Shown here: positions 1 to 5,881 of the stretch, piece after piece
Position numbering within the stretch: the first letter of the stretch is position 1
Layout: the number at the start of each line of letters is the position of its first letter
Assembly (NCBI GenBank): GCA_051005235.1
Contig: JBPCJO010000070.1
Coordinates: 1 to 8,103 of the forward strand
DNA from: JALQXV01 sp051005235
Lineage (GTDB): Bacteria; Patescibacteriota; Saccharimonadia; Saccharimonadales; 2-12-FULL-41-12
Reading direction: 5' to 3'
Length of the DNA stretch: 8,103 nt
Notes under the pieces: model-generated
Databases searched by the model: none
What the model was told of the DNA's origin: nothing
The model's input: the letters and a program-made list of their open reading frames with translations, nothing else
Program-made: the position numbers and the translations under genes

Positions 1-140
1 TCGTTGAACTGGTTTCGCAGCGCTACATTGAACTATATGAGCAATTAACCGGCAAAAAGTTTGTCTATCCGGACCCAAAGGTTGATGCGCGTACCCGTAT
101 GGAGGGTAATATTAAGGCCGCATTGGAACGCCTGTCTTGA
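1..140 (+). CDS. purC: SAICAR synthase, C-terminal end (partial)
   Basis: This is the 3' end of a gene entering from the left edge, read in the frame starting at position 3 and ending at TGA 138-140 (45 codons plus stop visible). The tail contains RYIELYEQLTGKKF, the typical C-terminal helix of phosphoribosylaminoimidazole-succinocarboxamide synthase, followed by a basic, amphipathic end (NIKAALERLS). PurC joins aspartate to CAIR with ATP to make SAICAR in de novo purine synthesis, in the cytoplasm. The gene directly downstream, purB, catalyses the next step, which supports the call. The ATP- and substrate-binding parts lie outside the window, so integrity cannot be judged. Confidence 0.85.
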   Translation, partial: VELVSQRYIELYEQLTGKKFVYPDPKVDARTRMEGNIKAALERLS

Positions 141-1552
141 GTAACAAGCTAGGGCCAGTTACACTGCCGCAAGACGGTGCTGGCAGTTATGACACAATAG
201 ATCCGCTCGATAACCGCTACTACGACGCCGAGATTGCCCGGTACATCTCTGAGCGCAGCCGGATTGCCTATCAGGCTTACGTCGAAGCGGCTTTGGCTCA
301 GACGTTGGCTGACTACGGAATTTGCAGCCACAAAGTCGCCGACGAAATAGAGGCTGCCACCAGCCGGGTGCGCGCCGAAGATGTCTACGAGCACGAAAAA
401 ACTACCAAACATGACATAAAAGCTTTGGTAAATACCATTAAGCGCGAGATTAGTGACGAAGCCAAACCTTTTGTGCATTTTGGGGCTACCTCATATGACA
501 TTATTGCTACCGCCAACGCCTTGCAAATGCGCGATATTGTGCAACAAGTGGTTATTCCTCGCCAAAAGAAACTACTAAAAACACTTATTACACTCACTGA
601 AACCTATGCCGAAACCCGGCAGATTGGCCGGACGCACGGTCAACACGCTGTGCCAATTACGTTTGGTTTTGCCATTAGTGAATATGTTTCGCGGCTCGGG
701 AATAGTATGGAGGCATTACAAGATCTTACCGGCATGCTTCATGGCAAGTTTTCGGGCGCTGTTGGGGCGTATAACGCGCTGAGCGTCTTTGTAGACGAAC
801 CGCTGGCATTTGAGCAATCGGTTTTGGCAAAAGTAGGCTTAACGCCGGCACCGTATTCTACACAAATCATTCCGCCCGAAGAGCTTATTCGTTTGATTGA
901 TGAAATGGCGATATCGGCCGGCATTATGGCTAACTTAGCACACGATATGCGGCACTTGCAGCGTAGTGAAATATCGGAAGTCCGCGAGCGTTTTGAAAAG
1001 GGACAAACTGGCTCTTCAACAATGGCCCACAAACGCAATCCGTGGAACTTCGAAAATGTCGTTAGTATGTCCAAACAAGTCTTGGCGCAAACGCTCAACG
1101 CCAATCTTAATATTTCCAGCGAACACCAACGTGACTTGACTGATTCTGCCTCGTCTCGGTTTTACGTAACTGTTCCGGCAATTGTGGCTGGTATGGCCAG
1201 CCGGCTTAACAAGATTATGGACAAGCTCGAGGTTGATGACGTGGCAATGCAACGTAACTTGGCGCTTAGCTCTGGCGCAATCGCAGCCGAACCGCTCTAC
1301 CTACTGTTTGAAAAACATGGCCATATCGAAGCGCATGAAATGTCTAAAAGGTTGGCCCACCAGGCGCTTGCCAGTAAAGTATCACTTGTAAATGCTATTA
1401 TGACTAATGCGGAAGCCAGAAAATACTGGGACACCTTTAGTAAGGCAGAAAAAAATATAATCACCAGCCCCGAGGAATATTACAGTGGTTTGGCTGCCCA
1501 AAAAGCAAAACTGATTGCGGCCAACTGGAAGTCACGCCTAGCGGGCAAATAG
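137..1552 (+). CDS. purB: Adenylosuccinate lyase
   Basis: A 471-residue member of the fumarase/aspartase superfamily. PurB releases fumarate twice in purine synthesis: SAICAR to AICAR, and adenylosuccinate to AMP. Visible landmarks are KHDIKAL (residues 91-97), TSYDI (118-122), GRTHGQHAVPITFG (164-177; His167 is the expected catalytic acid), the mobile signature loop GSSTMAHKRNP (292-302; Ser293/Ser294 expected catalytic base) and SEHQRDLTDS (328-337). The length is close to the roughly 430-480 residues usual for the family. The start is TTG at 137, overlapping the purC stop as TTGA. Every upstream in-frame stretch is closed by stops and no ATG lies in the first hundred codons, so TTG is the only sensible start. 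The ribosome site is weak, which suggests coupling to purC. A hairpin follows the stop by 9 bases. Confidence 0.95.
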   Translation: MSNKLGPVTLPQDGAGSYDTIDPLDNRYYDAEIARYISERSRIAYQAYVEAALAQTLADYGICSHKVADEIEAATSRVRAEDVYEHEKTTKHDIKALVNTIKREISDEAKPFVHFGATSYDIIATANALQMRDIVQQVVIPRQKKLLKTLITLTETYAETRQIGRTHGQHAVPITFGFAISEYVSRLGNSMEALQDLTGMLHGKFSGAVGAYNALSVFVDEPLAFEQSVLAKVGLTPAPYSTQIIPPEELIRLIDEMAISAGIMANLAHDMRHLQRSEISEVRERFEKGQTGSSTMAHKRNPWNFENVVSMSKQVLAQTLNANLNISSEHQRDLTDSASSRFYVTVPAIVAGMASRLNKIMDKLEVDDVAMQRNLALSSGAIAAEPLYLLFEKHGHIEAHEMSKRLAHQALASKVSLVNAIMTNAEARKYWDTFSKAEKNIITSPEEYYSGLAAQKAKLIAANWKSRLAGK

Positions 1553-1561
1553 GTAAATAGA

Positions 1562-1589
1562 AAAGCCTTTGTATCTCTACAAAGGCTTT
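1562..1589 (+). terminator. Hairpin terminator after purB
   Basis: A perfect 12-bp inverted repeat (arms 1562-1573 and 1578-1589) with a TCTC loop starts 9 bases after the purB stop. The arms read AAAGCCTTTGTA and TACAAAGGCTTT. The right arm ends in TTT but no longer U-tract follows on the plus strand. On the minus strand the arm runs into TTTTC, so the hairpin could serve both purB and the small minus-strand ORF whose stop is at 1611. Stem quality and position are clear; termination itself is inferred. Confidence 0.8.
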
Positions 1590-1610
1590 AAATAGGGGAT
1601 AGTTCTGTCG

Positions 1611-1706
1611 CTAATCATTATCCTCCCGCCGAATATCTTGTAAATCTAGGTCTTGCTGGTTTGACTTCTCTTCAAGGATTGCATCTGTATCGTTATCGTT
1701 TGCCAT
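1611..1706 (-). CDS. Small acidic protein, 31 residues, unknown function
   Basis: ATG at 1706 to TAG at 1611 gives 31 residues beginning MANDNDTDAILEEK and ending IRREDND. It has 8 Asp and 3 Glu against 1 Lys and 2 Arg (net charge about -8), no Cys, Trp or other aromatic residue, and no membrane segment or signal peptide. It is likely soluble and disordered. It is called a gene because a perfect Shine-Dalgarno GGAGGA lies 5 bases before the ATG (1712-1717), the best ribosome site in the window, and because the purB hairpin could also end its transcript. I recognise no family. It could instead be a chance ORF behind a GGAGG, or a short conserved protein of this lineage. No clear promoter was found; an inverted repeat at 1721-1756 lies directly upstream of the ribosome site. 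Confidence 0.55.
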   Translation of the reverse strand: MANDNDTDAILEEKSNQQDLDLQDIRREDND

Positions 1707-1711
1707 TGGCT

Positions 1712-1717
1712 TCCTCC
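1712..1717 (-). promoter_or_regulatory. Strong Shine-Dalgarno of the 31-residue ORF
   Basis: GGAGGA on the minus strand, 5 bases before the ATG at 1706. It is a near-perfect anti-SD match at good spacing and is the main evidence that the short ORF is translated. Only cyoD has a comparable site in this window. Confidence 0.65.
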
Positions 1718-1720
1718 GAT

Positions 1721-1756
1721 CGTTACTTTGCTTAAGCATCATACATAGAAGTAACG
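1721..1756. repeat. Inverted repeat with inner palindrome upstream of the small ORF
   Basis: Perfect 8-bp arms CGTTACTT (1721-1728) and AAGTAACG (1749-1756) enclose 20 bases that begin with the perfect palindrome TGCTTAAGCA (1729-1738). In minus-strand RNA this stem-loop would end 3 bases before the GGAGGA of the 31-residue ORF, so it could control its translation. As DNA it could be a repressor site. The symmetry is seen directly; the role is inference. Confidence 0.55.
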
Positions 1757-1757
1757 T

Positions 1758-1767
1758 CTGCGCGCAG
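1758..1767. repeat. Perfect 10-bp palindrome CTGCGCGCAG
   Basis: Two bases after the 1721-1756 inverted repeat lies CTGCGCGCAG, identical to its own reverse complement. A further inverted repeat, ATTAC-AC-GTAAT, lies at 1776-1787. Together they form a row of symmetrical sites in about 70 bases between the small minus-strand ORF and the plus-strand -10-like element at 1805. Possible operator sites; no regulator gene is in view. Confidence 0.4.
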
Positions 1768-1804
1768 TGAAGTTTATTACACGTAATCTGTCTACCAATT
1801 TAGG

Positions 1805-1810
1805 TATACT
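1805..1810 (+). promoter_or_regulatory. -10-like element TATACT
   Basis: TATACT (5 of 6 to TATAAT) sits 6 bases before an ATG at 1817, so a transcript starting about 7 bases downstream would begin at that ATG. No good -35 is found at 16-18 bp spacing. It may be the remaining promoter of the rarA-like fragment at 1817, or may drive transcription into the channel gene at 1940. Confidence 0.35.
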
Positions 1811-1816
1811 GTAGTC

Positions 1817-1902
1817 ATGCAATACAGACCATTGGCGGAGCGGATCGAGTAACTATCCTATCGCTGCAAACCGTCCACGATGTAGTGTGTACGTGCATAT
1901 GA
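1817..1902 (+). pseudogene. Possible degraded start of rarA (AAA+ ATPase)
   Basis: ATG 1817 to TAA 1850-1852 encodes 11 residues, MQYRPLAERIE. PLAERI is the hallmark beginning of the RarA/MgsA replication-associated recombination ATPases (PLAxRxRPxTLDxxVGQ). After the stop the same frame gives RCKPSTM (1862-1882), and another frame gives VHDVVCTCI (1873-1899), loosely like the following RP-TLDDVVGQ. This suggests a remnant broken by stops and frameshifts. No Walker A region is present before the channel gene at 1940. The match is short, so chance or a leader peptide for the downstream gene remain real alternatives. The rest of 1593-1939 holds nothing else that I recognise. Confidence 0.25.
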
Positions 1903-1903
1903 T

Positions 1904-1932
1904 TTGTAAAATATACAAAGTAAACATAAGAT
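1904..1932 (+). promoter_or_regulatory. Predicted promoter of the MscS-type channel gene
   Basis: TTGTAA (1904-1909), a 17-bp spacer and TAAGAT (1927-1932) form a plausible sigma-70-type promoter. The -10 ends 7 bases before the ATG at 1940, so the transcript would begin at or next to the start codon. No clear Shine-Dalgarno is present (only an AGG at 1933-1935). The -35 and -10 each match 4 of 6 consensus bases in an AT-rich stretch, so confidence is moderate. Confidence 0.4.
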
Positions 1933-1939
1933 AGGTTAA

Positions 1940-2854
1940 ATGTATAGTTTCTTTTTATTTGGAGCTTTTCCCGATAAAGGCTTTCAGGACGACACGCTGC
2001 TGCGTTTGTCTTTAGGACTGGTCGCGGCGTTATTGCTGGCATATGTAATTAATCGTATTTTAAGTCTGTTTTTTAGTTTTTTAGCTAACGTAATGGCATC
2101 ACGAAGCAACCCTAATACGCCCGCCGAGAGGCTCGTCCACACCAAGCGTGCCGAAACGTTGTTAAGTATTGCCGGAGCGGTTAGTCGGGTACTCGTTGTG
2201 GGGCTTTGCTTGTATCTGATGTGGCGCCTGACAAACCCGACCAGCGCCCCGGTAGCTATTATTGGTGCCGGTACGTTCTTTATTCTGGTGGCAGCAGCTA
2301 CCGTTGGGCCGTTGCTGCGCGACGTTACGAATGGCGTTTTGATGATCGCCGAGAAGTGGTATAACGTCGGTGACCATATAGTTGTCGACCCGTTTTGGCA
2401 ACTAAGCGGGATCGTCGAAAAAGTTAATCTGCGTTCAACTAAGCTACGCAGTATAAACGGCGAGGTTGTCTGGATTCATAACCAGTTTATCCAAGGTGTC
2501 CGGGTTACGCCGCGAGGTGTCCGGACGATCTCAATCGACACGTTCGTAAGTGACCTCGAAAAAGGCCGCAAATTAATTAATACCGCTATAAATAGTATGC
2601 CAACCGGGCCGACTATGATTGCGACTCCACTGGCTATTCGCGAAGAAGAGCAGCACGGTAGCGTCTGGCGTATTACAACAGTCGGCCAGACTTCACCCGG
2701 CCGCGAGTGGCTTATAGAGGATTTTGCCGTCAAAGCATTAGCCAAGGCAGACGAGCGGGCAAGTACTCCTCTTATCGTCCACGGACCGATTGTACGCTAC
2801 ACAGACACTTTAGCCGAAAAACGCTTTAAACACTCAATGTCTAACAATAAATAA
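1940..2854 (+). CDS. MscS-family mechanosensitive ion channel
   Basis: A 304-residue membrane protein that probably opens under membrane tension to release solutes during osmotic downshock. Hydrophobic segments lie at about 20-46, 76-96 and 104-128; the last, Ala/Gly-rich and ending GPLLRDVTNGVLM, fits the pore-lining TM3. It is followed by the MscS beta-domain: YNVGDHIVV (141-149), then GIVEKVNLRSTKLRSINGE (157-175) and VVWIHNQFI (176-184), corresponding to the family's G.VE.I.LR.T.LR..DG and IPNS motifs. His180-Asn181-Gln182 replaces the usual Pro-Asn-Ser. A mixed alpha/beta C-terminal part follows (about 190-290). Size is similar to E. coli MscS (286). The start at ATG 1940 directly precedes the hydrophobic N-terminus. 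Convergent with the FAD oxidoreductase, 14 bases between stops, with no recognisable terminator there. Confidence 0.88.
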   Translation: MYSFFLFGAFPDKGFQDDTLLRLSLGLVAALLLAYVINRILSLFFSFLANVMASRSNPNTPAERLVHTKRAETLLSIAGAVSRVLVVGLCLYLMWRLTNPTSAPVAIIGAGTFFILVAAATVGPLLRDVTNGVLMIAEKWYNVGDHIVVDPFWQLSGIVEKVNLRSTKLRSINGEVVWIHNQFIQGVRVTPRGVRTISIDTFVSDLEKGRKLINTAINSMPTGPTMIATPLAIREEEQHGSVWRITTVGQTSPGREWLIEDFAVKALAKADERASTPLIVHGPIVRYTDTLAEKRFKHSMSNNK

Positions 2855-2868
2855 TTAGCGATAGGTTC

Positions 2869-4539
2869 TTAAAAATGCTCTCGCAGGTGCGCCATACTGT
2901 ATTCCCAATCGGCATCGGTCTTTTTGTGCGGGTTGAAAATATTGTGCGGATCGAAGATACGCTTAACACTGCGAAAATGGGCCATTATTTCGGGAGTGTA
3001 TTGTTGTTTGAGCCATGGTCCCCGCGACATGCCGTCATTATGCTCGCCGCTCATCGAGCCGCCATAGCGTAGTACTAAGGCGTTTACCTCTTGCATGCAC
3101 GGTTCAATTTTGGCGCGTTCTTTTTCTTCTTCAAATTTCATAAGCGGAATAACGTGGAAGTTGCCGTCGCCCATATGGCCGGCAATAGTTGCGACCAGCT
3201 TATACTTATTAATAATCACCCGTAGTTCGGGTAAGAAGGCAGGTAAGTGTTGCGGAGGCACTACTAAATCATCAATGAACGGGGCAGTGTGCTTGTCTTT
3301 TACCTTATTGCGCAGTAAGTTAAAGCTTTCGCGGCGCATAATCTGGAACTTCTTTTCTTTAACTTCGGTCTCGTCCTCTTCAAACAAAGCATCGTGGCCA
3401 AATTGCCGCATATCGAGGCGAAGATTATGCACTTTGGCGGCTACCTCTTCGTCAGTATCGGCGGTAAATTCCGCGATTAGAACCATTTTTGGTATGCCGC
3501 GCCTAAAGGCCAACAAAGAAGGTAGAAGCTGTAGCCCTAATTTGGCCATACCGCCCCAGCCTAGCGTCTTGTGGAAGAAAAAGAATAATTTAAAACTGAG
3601 CATTAATGTGTAGTTGTCGAAGCCCTCGAACGTCGCCGGCTTGTGGGTCATAACCTTATTGATTACCTCGCCAAGATTATCCATGTGGCCTAAAAAGATT
3701 ATTAAACTACCGGAGTTTTTAGGGTTTGGGATTAAGCGGAAATCAATTTCGGTTACAATGCCAAGCGTCCCCTGAGAGCCCACCAAAATTTGTGTCATGT
3801 CAAAGATGCCGGTTTCGCGGTCCCAGACGTTCCATAAATGGTAGCCAGTGGAATCTTTGCTGACGTGCGGCTTAGCGTTCTTGATGGCGTCGTAATTTTC
3901 GTCAACCAGCTCATAAACTTGGCGGTACAGGTCGCCCTCAAAGTCGTTTTGGGCTATTTTCTTATCAAGTTGTTTTTTAGTGAGGGGCTTCACGTTATAT
4001 TGCTTGCCATCGGCAAATACCATCTGAAGTTCGCGAATAAATCTCTCGGTTTTGCCAAACTCAAGTGACTTTTCGCCGCCCGAATTATTAGAGACCATGC
4101 CACCGACCGTACAAAGTTCGCGGCTAGCCGGAAAGCACGGCAAAAGCGCGCTGTGCTTAAAGGTCTCTTTTTCAAAGTCACGATAATGCGTACCTGGTAA
4201 GACGCGGGCATGCTCGGGGGTCGCCTCGAGCACACCGTTAAAATGTTTGGTCATATCCATAATGATAGAATCGTTAATAGCCCCACCGGTCATGTCGGTG
4301 CCGGCACTGCGGGCAGTTATTGAAAGATGGGGGTGCGCTTGTTTATTTTCGGCGACAAATTTTATTAACTCTTGAACATCGTGACTGTTTTTAGGAAACA
4401 CCACGGCTTTTGGAAGTAATTCGAACATACTGGCGTCGTGGCTATAGAAATCGCGGCTGGCAACGCTTACATCAACCTCTCCCTCGATTACTTTAGGTAA
4501 TTGCTGATAGGGGTTGATGCTGCTTTTTGTGTTTTTCAT
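2869..4539 (-). CDS. FAD-linked oxidase, GlcD/D-lactate dehydrogenase type
   Basis: A 556-residue flavoprotein of the PCMH FAD-binding family with a GlcD/DLD C-terminal domain. It probably oxidises D-lactate or another 2-hydroxy acid and passes electrons to quinone. FAD-domain motifs: ARSAGTDMTGGAI (76-88), GGMVSNNSGGEKSLEFGKTE (146-165), KDSTGYHLWNV (228-238), GSQGTLGIVTEIDFRLIPNP (254-273). Substrate domain: FIDDLVVPP (421-429), GHMGDGNFH (454-462, metal-binding His454/His462), SGEHNDG (497-503, Glu499/His500) and FNPHK (535-539). GEHNDG and the overall pattern resemble the flavin half of YdiJ-type proteins, but the chain ends after FNPHK with no Cys-rich Fe-S half. The hydrophobic stretch 312-345 (KLFFFFHKTLGWGG...) may attach it to the membrane. 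ATG at 4539 has no good ribosome site. Divergent from the NADH dehydrogenase. Substrate unproven. Confidence 0.85.
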   Translation of the reverse strand: MKNTKSSINPYQQLPKVIEGEVDVSVASRDFYSHDASMFELLPKAVVFPKNSHDVQELIKFVAENKQAHPHLSITARSAGTDMTGGAINDSIIMDMTKHFNGVLEATPEHARVLPGTHYRDFEKETFKHSALLPCFPASRELCTVGGMVSNNSGGEKSLEFGKTERFIRELQMVFADGKQYNVKPLTKKQLDKKIAQNDFEGDLYRQVYELVDENYDAIKNAKPHVSKDSTGYHLWNVWDRETGIFDMTQILVGSQGTLGIVTEIDFRLIPNPKNSGSLIIFLGHMDNLGEVINKVMTHKPATFEGFDNYTLMLSFKLFFFFHKTLGWGGMAKLGLQLLPSLLAFRRGIPKMVLIAEFTADTDEEVAAKVHNLRLDMRQFGHDALFEEDETEVKEKKFQIMRRESFNLLRNKVKDKHTAPFIDDLVVPPQHLPAFLPELRVIINKYKLVATIAGHMGDGNFHVIPLMKFEEEKERAKIEPCMQEVNALVLRYGGSMSGEHNDGMSRGPWLKQQYTPEIMAHFRSVKRIFDPHNIFNPHKKTDADWEYSMAHLREHF

Positions 4540-4549
4540 GCTCTAGCGT

Positions 4550-4558
4550 AGTTTACCA
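4550..4558 (-). promoter_or_regulatory. Possible extended -10 of the FAD oxidase gene
   Basis: On the minus strand TGGTAAACT (4558 to 4550) fits an extended -10 (TGn plus TAAACT, 4 of 6). It ends 10 bases before the ATG at 4539, implying a leader of only a few bases. No convincing -35 is placed. It overlaps neither the -35 nor the -10 of the divergent NADH dehydrogenase promoter but lies immediately next to it, in a 68-bp intergenic gap. Confidence 0.3.
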
Positions 4559-4564
4559 TAACCG

Positions 4565-4593
4565 TTTACAGAAGTGGTAAGGTTGGTTACAAT
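4565..4593 (+). promoter_or_regulatory. Sigma-70-type promoter of the NADH dehydrogenase gene
   Basis: TTTACA (4565-4570), a 17-bp spacer and TACAAT (4588-4593) each match 5 of 6 consensus bases at ideal spacing. This is the best promoter in the window. Transcription should begin near 4600, leaving about 8 bases before the ATG at 4608. No Shine-Dalgarno is present, so the mRNA is likely leaderless or nearly so. Confidence 0.65.
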
Positions 4594-4607
4594 GTGGGTA
4601 CGAACGT

Positions 4608-5828
4608 ATGAAAACAAATAAACAAAAGATAGTAATTATTGGTGGCGGTTATGGTGGTCTTAAAACGGCGCTTGATCTGGCAGCGGCTGGTGAATTTAAC
4701 ATTACGATTATTAGTGAAGTTGCCGACTTTCGCTACTACTCGTCGCTCTACCGGACGGCCACCGGCGGCAGTCGTGACTTATCCAGCGTTATGCTTGACG
4801 AAGTAATTGGCGACAAACACATTAAATTAATCCATGCCAAAGCGACTGCGCTTGATCGGGCGCAGAAGCACATTAAGACCGATGACGGTCAAGAAGTCCC
4901 GTATGATTACTTAGTTTTATCACTGGGAGTAGTTACCAATTACTTTCATATTGAGGGACTGCCCGAGTTTGCATTTGGCATTAAAACGCTAGAAGATGCC
5001 GAAGAGCTCAAAATACATCTGCACCAGAAAATTATAGATGGAGGTAAACCAGACCTTAATTATGTGGTTGTCGGCGGTGGGCCGACTGGCATTGAGTTGG
5101 CTGGCGCGCTCGGCGATTACGTAAGATATATTTGTGATAAACACGATTTGCCGCGCCGCACTATCCATGTTGATCTAGTTGAGGCCGCGCCGAGGTTAGT
5201 GCCACGTATGCCAGCGCCGTTAGCTCGCAGAATTGCCCGACAGCTACGTTCTAAAGGGGTGAAGCTGTACTTTAAAGCAGCCGTACAAGGGCAAACCGCC
5301 GACGAGTTATTGGTAAACGGCAAGCCAATTCGGAGTCATACGGTTATCTGGACAGCCGGAATGTCAAACAATCCTTTTTTTAGTGAGAATGGTTTTCAAC
5401 TAACCCGAAATGGTAAAGTCCGAGTTGACCAATATCTGCAAGCCGAACCCAGTATTTTTGTAATCGGCGATAACGCCGATACACCGTATAGCGGCATGGC
5501 CCAAACGGCTATTTACGACGGCGTATACATGGCGCGCTCGCTCGAAGCGATTATTACGCAGCAGAGTAACCCAAAGCCATATGTTGCCAAGCAGCCGATT
5601 TACGTTATGCCAGCTGGGCCAAACTGGGCAGCCGTACAGTGGGGATCAGTCCGGCTTTACGGTCGGATTGGTTGGATTATGCGCCGCGCCGCCGATTTTG
5701 TCGGCTACCGAGACTACGAGCCATTTTTTAAAGCCACCAAACATTGGTTCGCGGAGTTTGATCGCCAGGATTTATGCGCTCATTGCCAACCGGACGACTC
5801 ACTCAGCGCAAAGAACGTAGCGTTTTAG
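4608..5828 (+). CDS. Type II NADH dehydrogenase (NDH-2)
   Basis: A 406-residue two-dinucleotide-fold flavoprotein. NDH-2 enzymes oxidise NADH and reduce quinone at the inner membrane face without pumping protons. Seen: N-terminal FAD motif IVIIGGGYGG (8-17), second fold VVVGGGPTGIELAGAL (153-168) with Glu192 ending its second strand (NADH preference), TVIWTAG (245-251), and the C-terminal FAD motif IFVIGDNAD (283-291). The quinone-site motif AQxxxQ reads AQTAIYDG (298-305): Gln299 is kept, the second Gln is Tyr303. The C-terminal region (about 335-385) contains hydrophobic and aromatic patches suited to membrane attachment, and a CAHC pair (Cys390, Cys393) follows. Neighbours, a FAD-linked dehydrogenase and bo3 oxidase genes, support a respiratory role. 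Convergent with cyoE. A related pyridine nucleotide-disulphide oxidoreductase with another acceptor is the main alternative. Confidence 0.85.
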   Translation: MKTNKQKIVIIGGGYGGLKTALDLAAAGEFNITIISEVADFRYYSSLYRTATGGSRDLSSVMLDEVIGDKHIKLIHAKATALDRAQKHIKTDDGQEVPYDYLVLSLGVVTNYFHIEGLPEFAFGIKTLEDAEELKIHLHQKIIDGGKPDLNYVVVGGGPTGIELAGALGDYVRYICDKHDLPRRTIHVDLVEAAPRLVPRMPAPLARRIARQLRSKGVKLYFKAAVQGQTADELLVNGKPIRSHTVIWTAGMSNNPFFSENGFQLTRNGKVRVDQYLQAEPSIFVIGDNADTPYSGMAQTAIYDGVYMARSLEAIITQQSNPKPYVAKQPIYVMPAGPNWAAVQWGSVRLYGRIGWIMRRAADFVGYRDYEPFFKATKHWFAEFDRQDLCAHCQPDDSLSAKNVAF

Positions 5829-5842
5829 TCGCCAGTTACGCA

Positions 5843-5875
5843 GTTTATAGCAGTTATGGCAAAATAACGCTAAAC
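5843..5875. terminator. Imperfect hairpin between convergent genes (weak terminator candidate)
   Basis: GTTTA/TAAAC, GC/GC and GTTAT/ATAAC can pair around a GGCAAA loop, with small bulges (TA and A) in the left arm. It lies in the 53-bp gap between the NDH-2 stop (5828) and the cyoE stop (5882), where a shared terminator would be expected. No U-tract follows on either strand. The stretch also repeats CAGTTA/CAGTTT/CAGTTA at 5833, 5841 and 5851. Confidence 0.3.
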
Positions 5876-5881
5876 AAAAGC

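Noticed and set aside
1830..1902. A tRNA or other structured RNA after the TATACT element
   Set aside because: No cloverleaf, no GGTTCGA-type T-loop and no CCA end could be found.
2855..2868. Terminator between the convergent channel and FAD oxidase genes
   Set aside because: The gap is only 14 bases and shows no hairpin or U-tract.
3095..3613. A 172-codon plus-strand ORF inside the FAD oxidase gene
   Set aside because: It lies fully opposite conserved FAD-oxidase sequence, has a Ser-rich, low-meaning composition, and shows no ribosome site or known motif.
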